A DNA stretch of 6,324 nt from an uncultured Roseburia sp. (GTDB taxonomy: Bacteria > Bacillota > Clostridia > Lachnospirales > Lachnospiraceae), in contig CAKRCJ010000135.1 in the NCBI GenBank assembly GCA_934307185.1, forward strand, positions 1-6,324, given 5' to 3'. Position 1 is the first letter of the stretch, and each line of letters starts with the position of its first letter. Shown here piece by piece: positions 1 through 5,821 of the stretch. Made by a program: the position numbers and the translations under genes. Below the pieces are notes generated by a model, which did no database searches, was not told the DNA's origin, and saw only the letters and a program-made list of their open reading frames with translations.

Positions 1-22
1 TGGGAGTTACGAAAGAAGATGA
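1..22 (+). CDS. Possible C-terminal end of an upstream gene (partial, 5' end off the window)
   Basis: The frame beginning at position 2 reads six codons (GSYERR) and then stops at TGA 20-22. This TGA overlaps the ATG at 19-21 of the next gene in an ATGA arrangement. Such 4-nt overlaps are typical of translationally coupled genes within an operon, so this is plausibly the tail of an upstream co-transcribed gene. With only six codons visible, no function can be given. The overlap could also be chance, because the frame of the next gene is open to the window edge too. Confidence 0.35.
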
Positions 23-1482
23 AAAAATTATATGCAGCAGCAATTGGCTATCTGTATCTGCCGATGATGATTTTTCTGTGGGGATGGACCAGGGCAGCAG
101 TTTCTGTTCCGGTCACAGTCCTTACATTTGCAGCATTATATTATTGTTTCAAACGGATTACGCAAAATGAAACAGAAGAGTTCTTTTTTTCTAAATGGGA
201 ACTTCTTTTATTTTTTGCACTTGCATTCGGATTTTTTATATTTGGAGGTGGAGGAGACCTCTTTTATCAGGACTTTGACTGGAACAAACATCATGCCATT
301 CTCTACGATTTGGTCCGGTTCAAGTGGCCGGTTGTCTATCAGGAGGATGTGTTGTTAACTTACTATCTGGGACAGTATATTGTTCCGGCCCTGATTGGAA
401 AAATATGCGGGCAGTCAAATGTGGCTGCATTATGGGCGATGACGGCGTGGAATGCACTGGGGCTTACGATTGCCTATGTGTTAGTCTGCCAGTATTTAAA
501 AGTGAAGAGTGTCTGGAAAAAGACAGCAGTTTTTTTCATTATCCTGTTGTGGGGTGGTGCGATTAATCTTGGAAGTGCCATTTATCAGGCACTGGGGCAT
601 GATGCAACACTCGGCTCGTTTAAATGGCTTGACTCAAACAGGCTGTTAGTTCATTTTGCGGGAAATCTCGATGCTTTAAGAGGAGCATTCCAGCATGTTA
701 TTGTACCGTGGATTAGCTGTGGCATTTTTATGAAAAACAGGAAAGAGTATGGCATTTATGTAATGCTTGCACTGCCGTTGTTTTTCACATCTACATTTGG
801 ATTTGTGTACTATGTCGGCATACTGCTTGCATGTTTTGTGTGGGATTTACTTGTGGCAAAGGAGAAAAAGCCGGTTTTACGCAGCACATTTTCATTTGCT
901 AATTTTGCGCTTATGGCATTAAGTATAGTCATACTTATTTATCTGAGTGGAAATTTCCTTCAGGAAAAGCCGTGGATGATGGGCTGGGATTTGTTAAATA
1001 TGTTTTGCAGGCTGGATTTTTATCTTATTTTTATTGTGGTCGAGTTTGCCGGATATATGATTTTCCTTTTCCGGGAAAAGAAAAAGGATATTCTTTTTTA
1101 TATTATTTTAGGAGAACTGCTTCTTATTCCATTTATCAGTCTGGGATTATATAATGATTTATGCTCAAGAGGCGGCATCCCGGCAAGATTTATTTTAATG
1201 GTATGGTGCATTGAGCAGGTTTTTGACTATGGATGGAAGAACTGGCGTAACTTTGGAATTGCAGTCCTCTTTTGTTTTAGCGCCTTCAATGCGTTGTCTG
1301 AGGTTGATGAGACAGTGCGCAATACGATGGAGTATGGTATCGGAGCGGAAGGCAACATACGGCTGGAGTGGAGTTCATTTGACGGATGGGCGGGCAATCC
1401 GGATGTCAGGGTGGATAATGCGTATAATTATTATACGATGAATTACAGTCAGCACATATTTTATAAATTAGCAAGAAAGTAA
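19..1482 (+). CDS. Polytopic membrane protein, putative GT-C fold glycosyltransferase
   Basis: This 487-residue integral membrane protein has about ten to twelve hydrophobic segments, for example near residues 6-24, 28-44, 61-77, 134-159, 168-187, 246-279, 292-310, 331-351, 356-378 and 411-426. The first large loop, after the third helix, carries an acidic cluster at 84-91 (QDFDWNKH) followed by a W-P pair. This matches the conserved Asp region that GT-C enzymes place in their first outer loop. A second recognisable stretch, NDLCSRGGIPARF (379-391), resembles the arginine-containing loop of related putative membrane glycosyltransferases. I infer transfer of a sugar from a polyprenyl-phosphate donor to a surface glycan. 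The GT2 and GtrA genes downstream, which could supply that donor, support this. The start is supported by MKK followed by a hydrophobic helix and by the ATGA overlap. The frame is open back to position 1, and the only SD-like bases (GGGAG, 2-6) are distant. Enzyme class is likely; substrate is unknown. Confidence 0.7.
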   Translation: MKKLYAAAIGYLYLPMMIFLWGWTRAAVSVPVTVLTFAALYYCFKRITQNETEEFFFSKWELLLFFALAFGFFIFGGGGDLFYQDFDWNKHHAILYDLVRFKWPVVYQEDVLLTYYLGQYIVPALIGKICGQSNVAALWAMTAWNALGLTIAYVLVCQYLKVKSVWKKTAVFFIILLWGGAINLGSAIYQALGHDATLGSFKWLDSNRLLVHFAGNLDALRGAFQHVIVPWISCGIFMKNRKEYGIYVMLALPLFFTSTFGFVYYVGILLACFVWDLLVAKEKKPVLRSTFSFANFALMALSIVILIYLSGNFLQEKPWMMGWDLLNMFCRLDFYLIFIVVEFAGYMIFLFREKKKDILFYIILGELLLIPFISLGLYNDLCSRGGIPARFILMVWCIEQVFDYGWKNWRNFGIAVLFCFSAFNALSEVDETVRNTMEYGIGAEGNIRLEWSSFDGWAGNPDVRVDNAYNYYTMNYSQHIFYKLARK

Positions 1483-1483
1483 C

Positions 1484-1488
1484 AGAGG
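1484..1488 (+). promoter_or_regulatory. Ribosome binding site deciding a GTG start
   Basis: AGAGG lies 6 nt before the GTG at 1495, just after the stop codon of the preceding gene (TAA 1480-1482). No ATG occurs between that stop and the GTG. This supports the non-canonical start over the later in-frame ATG at 1540, which would cut off part of the first hydrophobic segment. Confidence 0.65.
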
Positions 1489-1494
1489 TTATCA

Positions 1495-3360
1495 GTGGAG
1501 AGACAGACAGGAAAAAGAATTTTATTTGTGATATCCGGAATGGCATCCTGGTTTTTGATGATGCCGCCGACAGCTTTTGGCATTTTAATGAGCGTGGTTA
1601 TCTTTGTATTCCTGGCAAAATGTTCAGAGGCTGCTACAGTAAAAAATAGCAGTGTGAAAGGGAAAAAGAGTATCGGGCTTTTGGCGCTGCTTGCATTGTT
1701 TTATGTCATTTTGATGCATGGCTTTGTGGAGCGATGGGTATTATCGAGCAAAATAGGAGCCATCGCAGGCAGACTTGGAATGCGGGATACGCTTTTTATC
1801 AGTCTGGTGGCTGCAGCCGGCATCGTCTGCTCACTTTTTTTTACAGTGACAGTGGCAGGGATGCTTTTACAGGCGGATGAGAAAAAGATTTTTGTGCCGC
1901 AGAACAATGTTGTCCCGAAAATAAATGGGTATGACGCAGTCATGTGTCTGCTCATTGCAGTGGTATTCGGACTGCAATTAGCGACGGCACCATTTGCCAA
2001 GGGATATCCGGGAACGGACTCTGCAGCATTTTTATATATCGGACACCGGATGATGCAGGGTGCAGTGCCGTATGTGGACTTGTTTGACCACAAAGGAGTA
2101 CTGCTTTACCTTATTGAGTATCTGGGCTTAAGCATCAGCGGCGGAAAGTTCTGGGGCGTGTGGCTTTTTGAGGTGGCAGGACTTTTTGCAACGGCGCTTT
2201 TTACCGTGAAAACGGCGGCGTTATTTGACAGCAAAAAGGAGACTGGCTATCTGGCAGCATTCGGAACACTGTTTATTTTTTCCGGATATATGTCAATTGA
2301 AGGTGGAAATGTGGTCGAGGAATACGCACTTCCGTGGATAGTTTTGGCATTATATATTGTACTTAAATATTTTGTGAAAGACAGTTATGAAAGAAAAGAT
2401 ATTGTGTGGCTTGGAATTAGCTTTGCGGTTGTATTTCTGCTTCGCGCAAATATGATTACCGCGTGGATTGCCTTTTTACCGGTTGTCTTTTTCTACCTGA
2501 TTTATAAAAAGAGATATGCTGATATCGGAAAATGTATTGTGTGGTTTGTGGCGGGATGCGCTGTTATTTTCCTTCCGGCGCTGCTTTATTTTATAAAGAG
2601 CGGCAACTTAAAGGAAATGATTGACTGCTATTTTACCTTTAATTTTGGATACAGCGGGGATGATAATGGTATCCTTCCGGTGCTTGGTGCGATGGTTTAT
2701 CTGATGGGAGAGACGGCTGCCGGGTGGATTGTGCTTATTATTTCGGGTTTCCTCTGTAGGAAGAAACCGCTCTGGCTGCTTAATCTCTGGTTTTTGGTTG
2801 TCTCACTTGTGCTTGCGTCAATGTCCGGCAGGAGCTATCAGCATTATGGAATTATGCTTGCACCGGCATTCGTTGTGCCGTTTATAGCCACGGCTGACTG
2901 GATTTTTGGATACAAAAAACGAACGAAAGAGAAAAAGGCATGGCTATTGCCGGGGACAGGTGTGTTTACTGCCGTATTTGCTGCAATGGCGGTTTTCACT
3001 TATAACGGAGGACAAAATATTTCTGAGGCATCTTTATTTTTGCAGGAGAACACAGATGAAAATGCGGATGTCTTAGCACTTGGAAATAATTGCAGATATT
3101 ATCTGGAAAGTGGAAGAGATACATCAAATAGATTTTTCTATCAGACACCGCCGATTGATGTGAGTGATGAACTGTATGATGCATTTATGGAGGAACTTTC
3201 AATTGAGATGCCGCAGTGCATTATTGTTCCGGGACAGCCGGATAATACAGAAGAAGGTAATTACGGAAAAGTTTTAGAGCAGCTTGAGACATGGGAAAAA
3301 GAAGGAATTTATAAGAAAACTGTAAAAAATTCATTTTATGCATATAACAGGGTAAAATAA
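1495..3360 (+). CDS. Membrane glycosyltransferase, GT-C / GT39 (PMT, ArnT-like) superfamily, with N-terminal membrane extension
   Basis: This 621-residue protein is predicted to transfer a sugar from a polyprenyl-phosphate donor on the outer face of the membrane. The GT-C core begins near residue 146. It has a transmembrane helix followed by the outer loop PGTDSAAFLY (172-181, Asp175) and DLFDHKG (195-201), the classic PMT-like acidic and D-H-K signature. GGNVVEEYALP (270-280) and GRSYQHYG (445-452) are further stretches seen in bacterial relatives. About fourteen hydrophobic segments are visible, the last near 483-502. A roughly 115-residue soluble C-terminal domain follows, beginning around NADVLALG (523-530). 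Four extra hydrophobic segments (8-24, 27-42, 58-76, 100-125) precede the core and are not part of the usual fold. The gene is 12 nt downstream of the previous gene and in the same frame. It uses a GTG start with an AGAGG site. Superfamily assignment is firm; sugar and acceptor are unknown. Confidence 0.82.
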   Translation: MERQTGKRILFVISGMASWFLMMPPTAFGILMSVVIFVFLAKCSEAATVKNSSVKGKKSIGLLALLALFYVILMHGFVERWVLSSKIGAIAGRLGMRDTLFISLVAAAGIVCSLFFTVTVAGMLLQADEKKIFVPQNNVVPKINGYDAVMCLLIAVVFGLQLATAPFAKGYPGTDSAAFLYIGHRMMQGAVPYVDLFDHKGVLLYLIEYLGLSISGGKFWGVWLFEVAGLFATALFTVKTAALFDSKKETGYLAAFGTLFIFSGYMSIEGGNVVEEYALPWIVLALYIVLKYFVKDSYERKDIVWLGISFAVVFLLRANMITAWIAFLPVVFFYLIYKKRYADIGKCIVWFVAGCAVIFLPALLYFIKSGNLKEMIDCYFTFNFGYSGDDNGILPVLGAMVYLMGETAAGWIVLIISGFLCRKKPLWLLNLWFLVVSLVLASMSGRSYQHYGIMLAPAFVVPFIATADWIFGYKKRTKEKKAWLLPGTGVFTAVFAAMAVFTYNGGQNISEASLFLQENTDENADVLALGNNCRYYLESGRDTSNRFFYQTPPIDVSDELYDAFMEELSIEMPQCIIVPGQPDNTEEGNYGKVLEQLETWEKEGIYKKTVKNSFYAYNRVK

Positions 3361-3361
3361 C

Positions 3362-3367
3362 AGGAGG
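3362..3367 (+). promoter_or_regulatory. Strong ribosome binding site of the GT2 gene
   Basis: A full consensus AGGAGG begins one base after the previous gene's stop codon and lies 10 nt before the ATG at 3378. A nearer ATG at 3370 opens only a nine-codon frame, so 3378 is the real start. This is the best Shine-Dalgarno match in the operon, which fits high expression of the donor synthase. Confidence 0.75.
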
Positions 3368-3377
3368 AAATGAGAAA

Positions 3378-4091
3378 ATGGATAAATTATTTATTGTAAT
3401 ACCGGCTTACAATGAGGAGGAGAATATCAGACAGGTCATAGATGACTGGTATCCGGTAGTTGAAGCGCATAACGGGGACGGAGAATCAAGACTTGTCATT
3501 ATTGATGACGGAAGCAAAGACTCTACTTATAAAATTATGCAGGAATATGCAAAAGAGCGCCCACTGTTTGAGCCGATAACAAAGCCAAACGGTGGACATG
3601 GTGCGACGGTATTATATGGTTACCATTATGCGTTAAAGCATGGCGCAGATTACATTTTCCAGACAGACTCTGACGGACAGACATTACCATCTGAGTTCGA
3701 TGAATTCTGGAAACAGCGCAGACAGTATGACATGGTAATTGGCTGGAGAAAAGGAAGAGAGGATGGAGCTTCCCGTGTATTTACGACAAAAGTGCTAAAA
3801 CTTGTCATTAAAGTATGCTTTGGCGTTACGGTGACAGATGCCAATACACCGTTCCGTCTGATGAAAGCTTCTACATTGAAAGAGCAGATTAAACTGGTTC
3901 CAAAAGACTTTAATCTTTCCAATGTAATTATAACTGTAATTTATACTAAAAAAGGACTGAAAGTAAAATATATGCCAATTACTTTCCGGCCGCGTCAGGG
4001 TGGTGTGAATTCCATTAACTTAAAGAAAATATTTAAGATTGGAAAACAGGCATTAAAAGATTTCAGGGAAATAAATAAAGCAATCAGATAA
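3378..4091 (+). CDS. Family 2 glycosyltransferase, DPM1-like (polyprenyl-phosphate sugar synthase)
   Basis: This 237-residue GT-A enzyme is predicted to transfer a sugar from a nucleotide donor to undecaprenyl phosphate on the cytoplasmic face. Visible motifs in order are IPAYNEEENI (8-17), the nucleotide-binding IIDDGSKD (41-48), KPNGGHG (69-75), the metal-binding TDSDGQ (96-101, a DSD form of the more usual DAD), DANTPFRLM (154-162) and the C-terminal FRPRQGG (203-209). This is the layout of DPM/DPG-synthase-like enzymes. No C-terminal transmembrane helices are present, unlike GtrB/CsbB-type members. The enzyme should therefore be soluble or peripheral, and may rely on the GtrA partner encoded 15 nt downstream. 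It sits 17 nt after the GT-C gene in the same operon. The family call is very secure. Lipid-phosphate as acceptor is inferred from family and neighbours, and the sugar is unknown. Confidence 0.92.
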   Translation: MDKLFIVIPAYNEEENIRQVIDDWYPVVEAHNGDGESRLVIIDDGSKDSTYKIMQEYAKERPLFEPITKPNGGHGATVLYGYHYALKHGADYIFQTDSDGQTLPSEFDEFWKQRRQYDMVIGWRKGREDGASRVFTTKVLKLVIKVCFGVTVTDANTPFRLMKASTLKEQIKLVPKDFNLSNVIITVIYTKKGLKVKYMPITFRPRQGGVNSINLKKIFKIGKQALKDFREINKAIR

Positions 4092-4106
4092 TTTGGAGAA
4101 AATAAA

Positions 4107-4532
4107 ATGACAGATACGATAAAAAGATTATGCATAAAGTACAAATCGCTTATCAGCTATGGCGTTTTCGGAGTGCTTACAACGGTGATTAATATTGTAA
4201 GTTATGCAGTCTGCTATAACACGGTTGGAATAAGCAATGTAGTCAGTAACATTATCGCATGGATTTTAGCATGCAGTTTTGCTTTTATTACAAATAAACT
4301 GTGGGTGTTTGAAAGTAAATCCACAGAAATAAAAGTAGTTATTTATGAACTGATTACATTTTTTGGCTGCCGACTTGCAACAGGTCTTTTAGACCTTGCA
4401 ATTATGTATGTCAGTGTGGATTTAATGAACTGGAACAGCACATTGATGAAATGTATATCAAATGTAATTGTAATTGTTGCCAATTATGTGGCAAGCAAAC
4501 TGGTCATTTTTAAAAAGAAGACAGCTTCATAA
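4107..4532 (+). CDS. GtrA-like membrane protein, putative lipid-linked sugar flippase
   Basis: This 141-residue protein has four predicted transmembrane helices at about 15-37, 44-62, 78-102 and 114-135. That matches the usual length and topology of the GtrA family. The paired signature stretches after helices 2 and 4, ITNKLWVF (61-68) and NYVASKLVIF (126-135), are typical of the family. GtrA proteins are thought to help move undecaprenyl-phosphate-linked sugars from the cytoplasmic to the outer face of the membrane. A gene 15 nt after a DPM1-like GT2 that lacks membrane anchors is the standard pairing. The translation start has GGAG (4095-4098) 8 nt upstream. It is the last gene of the four-gene operon, although I find no convincing intrinsic terminator after it. 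Confidence 0.9.
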   Translation: MTDTIKRLCIKYKSLISYGVFGVLTTVINIVSYAVCYNTVGISNVVSNIIAWILACSFAFITNKLWVFESKSTEIKVVIYELITFFGCRLATGLLDLAIMYVSVDLMNWNSTLMKCISNVIVIVANYVASKLVIFKKKTAS

Positions 4533-4584
4533 AAAATTAAAGAAGTTTCGCGGGAAAAATTTCCCCATTATACAGCGGATATGT

Positions 4585-4590
4585 TATGAT
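4585..4590 (+). promoter_or_regulatory. Extended -10 promoter for the DUF3048 lipoprotein gene
   Basis: TATGAT at 4585-4590 is preceded by TGT (4582-4584), giving a good TGn-extended -10 element. No clear TTGACA-like -35 box lies 16-18 nt upstream; the region reads TTCCCC. Extended -10 promoters can work without a good -35. Initiation would fall around 4596-4598, leaving a leader of about 40 nt before the GTG at 4638. The 105-nt gap and change of gene type support an independent transcription unit here. Confidence 0.6.
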
Positions 4591-4599
4591 AAGAATATA

Positions 4600-4616
4600 G
4601 TTTTTTTGAAAAAAAC
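4600..4616 (+). repeat. Perfect 17-bp palindrome in the DUF3048 leader (G-T7-G-A7-C)
   Basis: Seven T's (4601-4607), a central G and seven A's (4609-4615) are bounded by G4600 and C4616, making an exact odd-centred palindrome. It begins about 10 nt after the -10 element, so it falls in the first nucleotides of the transcript. The RNA hairpin would be weak because it is nearly all A-U. It may instead act as bent or flexible DNA, a protein site, or a slippage tract; or it may be coincidental in an AT-rich leader. Confidence 0.5.
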
Positions 4617-4621
4617 GGAAT

Positions 4622-4628
4622 AGAGAGG
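4622..4628 (+). promoter_or_regulatory. Ribosome binding site deciding the GTG start of the lipoprotein
   Basis: AGAGAGG lies 9 nt before GTG 4638-4640. The codon immediately before that GTG is an in-frame TAG (4635-4637), so no longer start is possible. The next in-frame ATG, at residue 11, would destroy the charged start of the signal peptide. GTG at 4638 is therefore the start. Confidence 0.75.
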
Positions 4629-4637
4629 TAGTTATAG

Positions 4638-5750
4638 GTGAAAAAAAGAACAGCTATTTTATGCACAATGCTTGCATGCGCATTGTCTTTGACTGCATGC
4701 GGAAAAGAAAAAGAAACAGACAATACAGCTCCACAGGGAGAAGTTACAGTGAATGACAGTACAGCAGGCACAGAAGTAACAGAGACTGAGACAGAAGAGG
4801 AAGACACGGAAGGTGTGCCGGAGGGAATGTACCGCAGTGAATTAACCCATGAGCTTATCAGCAGTGATTTAAAAGACCAGAGACCAATTGCTGCCATGGT
4901 AGATAATGAGTCAATTGCACTTCCACATTATGGTTTATCTAAGGCAGATGTAGTATATGAGATGATGAACAGTACAGAGAATGGAAGAATTACACGACTG
5001 ATGGTTCTTGTAAAAGACTGGGAGAGCATTGAACAATTGGGAAGCATCCGAAGCGTGCGTCCGACCAATGTTATTCTTGCAGCAGAGTGGAATGCTATTT
5101 TATGTCATGACGGAGGACCTTTCTATATTGACGAGTATTTGGCTGAGCCGTGCTCAGACAATTTCAGTGGTGGATTTTCCCGTGTGAATAACGGAAAATC
5201 GAGAGAGTACACAGAGTATATTTTAAGCGGAGATTTGGACAAGAAGTTCGCTAACTCTGATGTATCAAAGACATATAACCAGTATTATGAGGGAGCTCAT
5301 TTTAAATTTGTAAAAGGGGAAGAAGTGAATGATTTGTCAGGTGAGAGTGGAGCTATTGCAGCGAACACAGTTGACCTTCCATTCCCACACAACGGTTCTT
5401 ACCTTGCGTATAATTCCGACTCACAGGTATATGAATACTATGAATACGGAAAAGCACACACAGACCCGGGAAACAATAATGAGCAGTTAAGTTTTAAAAA
5501 CCTTATCATCCAGGACTGTGATTTCAAACAGTTAGATGAGAATGGATACATGATTTATAACTGCATCGGTTCTAATGATGGATATTATATTACAAACGGT
5601 AATGCAGTGAAGATTACCTGGAAGAAAACTTCTATGGCATCTCCAACAAAGTATTATGATGAGAATGGTAATGAGATAAGACTGAATACCGGAAAGACTT
5701 ATATCGCTTTAGTTCCATCTGATAAATGGAGTGAGCTTACAATCGAGTAA
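4638..5750 (+). CDS. DUF3048 (YerB-like) domain lipoprotein
   Basis: This 370-residue exported lipoprotein starts with a signal peptide (MKKR, hydrophobic 6-17) and a lipobox LTAC with the lipidated cysteine at 21. An acidic, Thr/Glu-rich linker of low complexity (about 22-60) then tethers the folded part to the membrane. The DUF3048 N-terminal domain shows RPIAAMVDN (82-90), GLSKADVVYE (99-108), GRITRLM (116-122), GSIRSVRP (135-142) and CHDGGPFYI (156-164). The C-terminal domain begins around 245 and includes GKAHTDP (271-277), FKNLIIQ (286-292) and KTYIALVPS (353-361). Length fits the family. The biochemical role of DUF3048 proteins is not established as far as I know; a surface or cell-envelope role is inferred from location and neighbours. 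An extended -10 promoter upstream and a strong terminator downstream suggest a monocistronic unit. Confidence 0.92.
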   Translation: MKKRTAILCTMLACALSLTACGKEKETDNTAPQGEVTVNDSTAGTEVTETETEEEDTEGVPEGMYRSELTHELISSDLKDQRPIAAMVDNESIALPHYGLSKADVVYEMMNSTENGRITRLMVLVKDWESIEQLGSIRSVRPTNVILAAEWNAILCHDGGPFYIDEYLAEPCSDNFSGGFSRVNNGKSREYTEYILSGDLDKKFANSDVSKTYNQYYEGAHFKFVKGEEVNDLSGESGAIAANTVDLPFPHNGSYLAYNSDSQVYEYYEYGKAHTDPGNNNEQLSFKNLIIQDCDFKQLDENGYMIYNCIGSNDGYYITNGNAVKITWKKTSMASPTKYYDENGNEIRLNTGKTYIALVPSDKWSELTIE

Positions 5751-5756
5751 TTTAGA

Positions 5757-5807
5757 AAACTGCCGCACTAAATTAAATATTATATCTTAGTGTGGCAGTT
5801 TATTTTT
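5757..5807 (+). terminator. Strong intrinsic terminator after the DUF3048 gene
   Basis: The left arm (5757-5771, AAACTGCCGCACTAA) pairs with the right arm (5787-5801) over 15 bp, with a single G-U wobble (G5765-T5793). The loop is 15 nt of A/T-rich sequence (5772-5786). The stem ends in TTT and is followed by ATTTTT (5802-5807), giving the U-tract. The stem begins 6 nt after the stop codon. An A-rich stretch on the left (5756-5759) could give weak activity in the opposite direction. Confidence 0.9.
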
Positions 5808-5821
5808 AATGGAGTTGACAG

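Noticed and set aside
1701..2093. 130-codon open frame on the - strand
   Set aside because: It lies entirely inside the 621-residue membrane protein gene on the opposite strand. It has no recognisable domain, and the + strand frame has clear PMT-like motifs.
3370..3399. Nine-codon frame from ATG 3370 overlapping the GT2 start
   Set aside because: It is well placed after AGGAGG but stops after nine codons. The GT2 frame at 3378 starts exactly with the conserved N-terminal strand, so this is not a likely leader peptide.
3650..3922. 90-codon open frame on the - strand inside the GT2 gene
   Set aside because: It is a shadow of the GT2 frame, whose catalytic motifs are unmistakable; the antisense translation resembles no known family.
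4552..4565. GGGAA/TTCCC hairpin as a terminator for the four-gene operon
   Set aside because: The stem is only 5 bp with a 4-nt loop, and no U-tract follows. It is too weak to call an intrinsic terminator.
4533..4637. Riboswitch or structured regulatory RNA in the 105-nt gap
   Set aside because: The expected leader is only about 40 nt, is mostly A/T, and shows no conserved multi-helix structure.
4568..4897. 109-codon open frame on the - strand across the DUF3048 promoter and signal peptide
   Set aside because: Its Ser/Val-rich repeats are the reverse complement of the Thr/Glu-rich linker on the + strand, and it would run across a well-formed + strand promoter and leader.
5815..5820. Consensus TTGACA as a -35 box
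   Set aside because: The sequence matches, but no -10 element lies 16-18 nt downstream (TTGTTG there), and the hexamer sits between the ribosome binding site and the ATG of the last gene.
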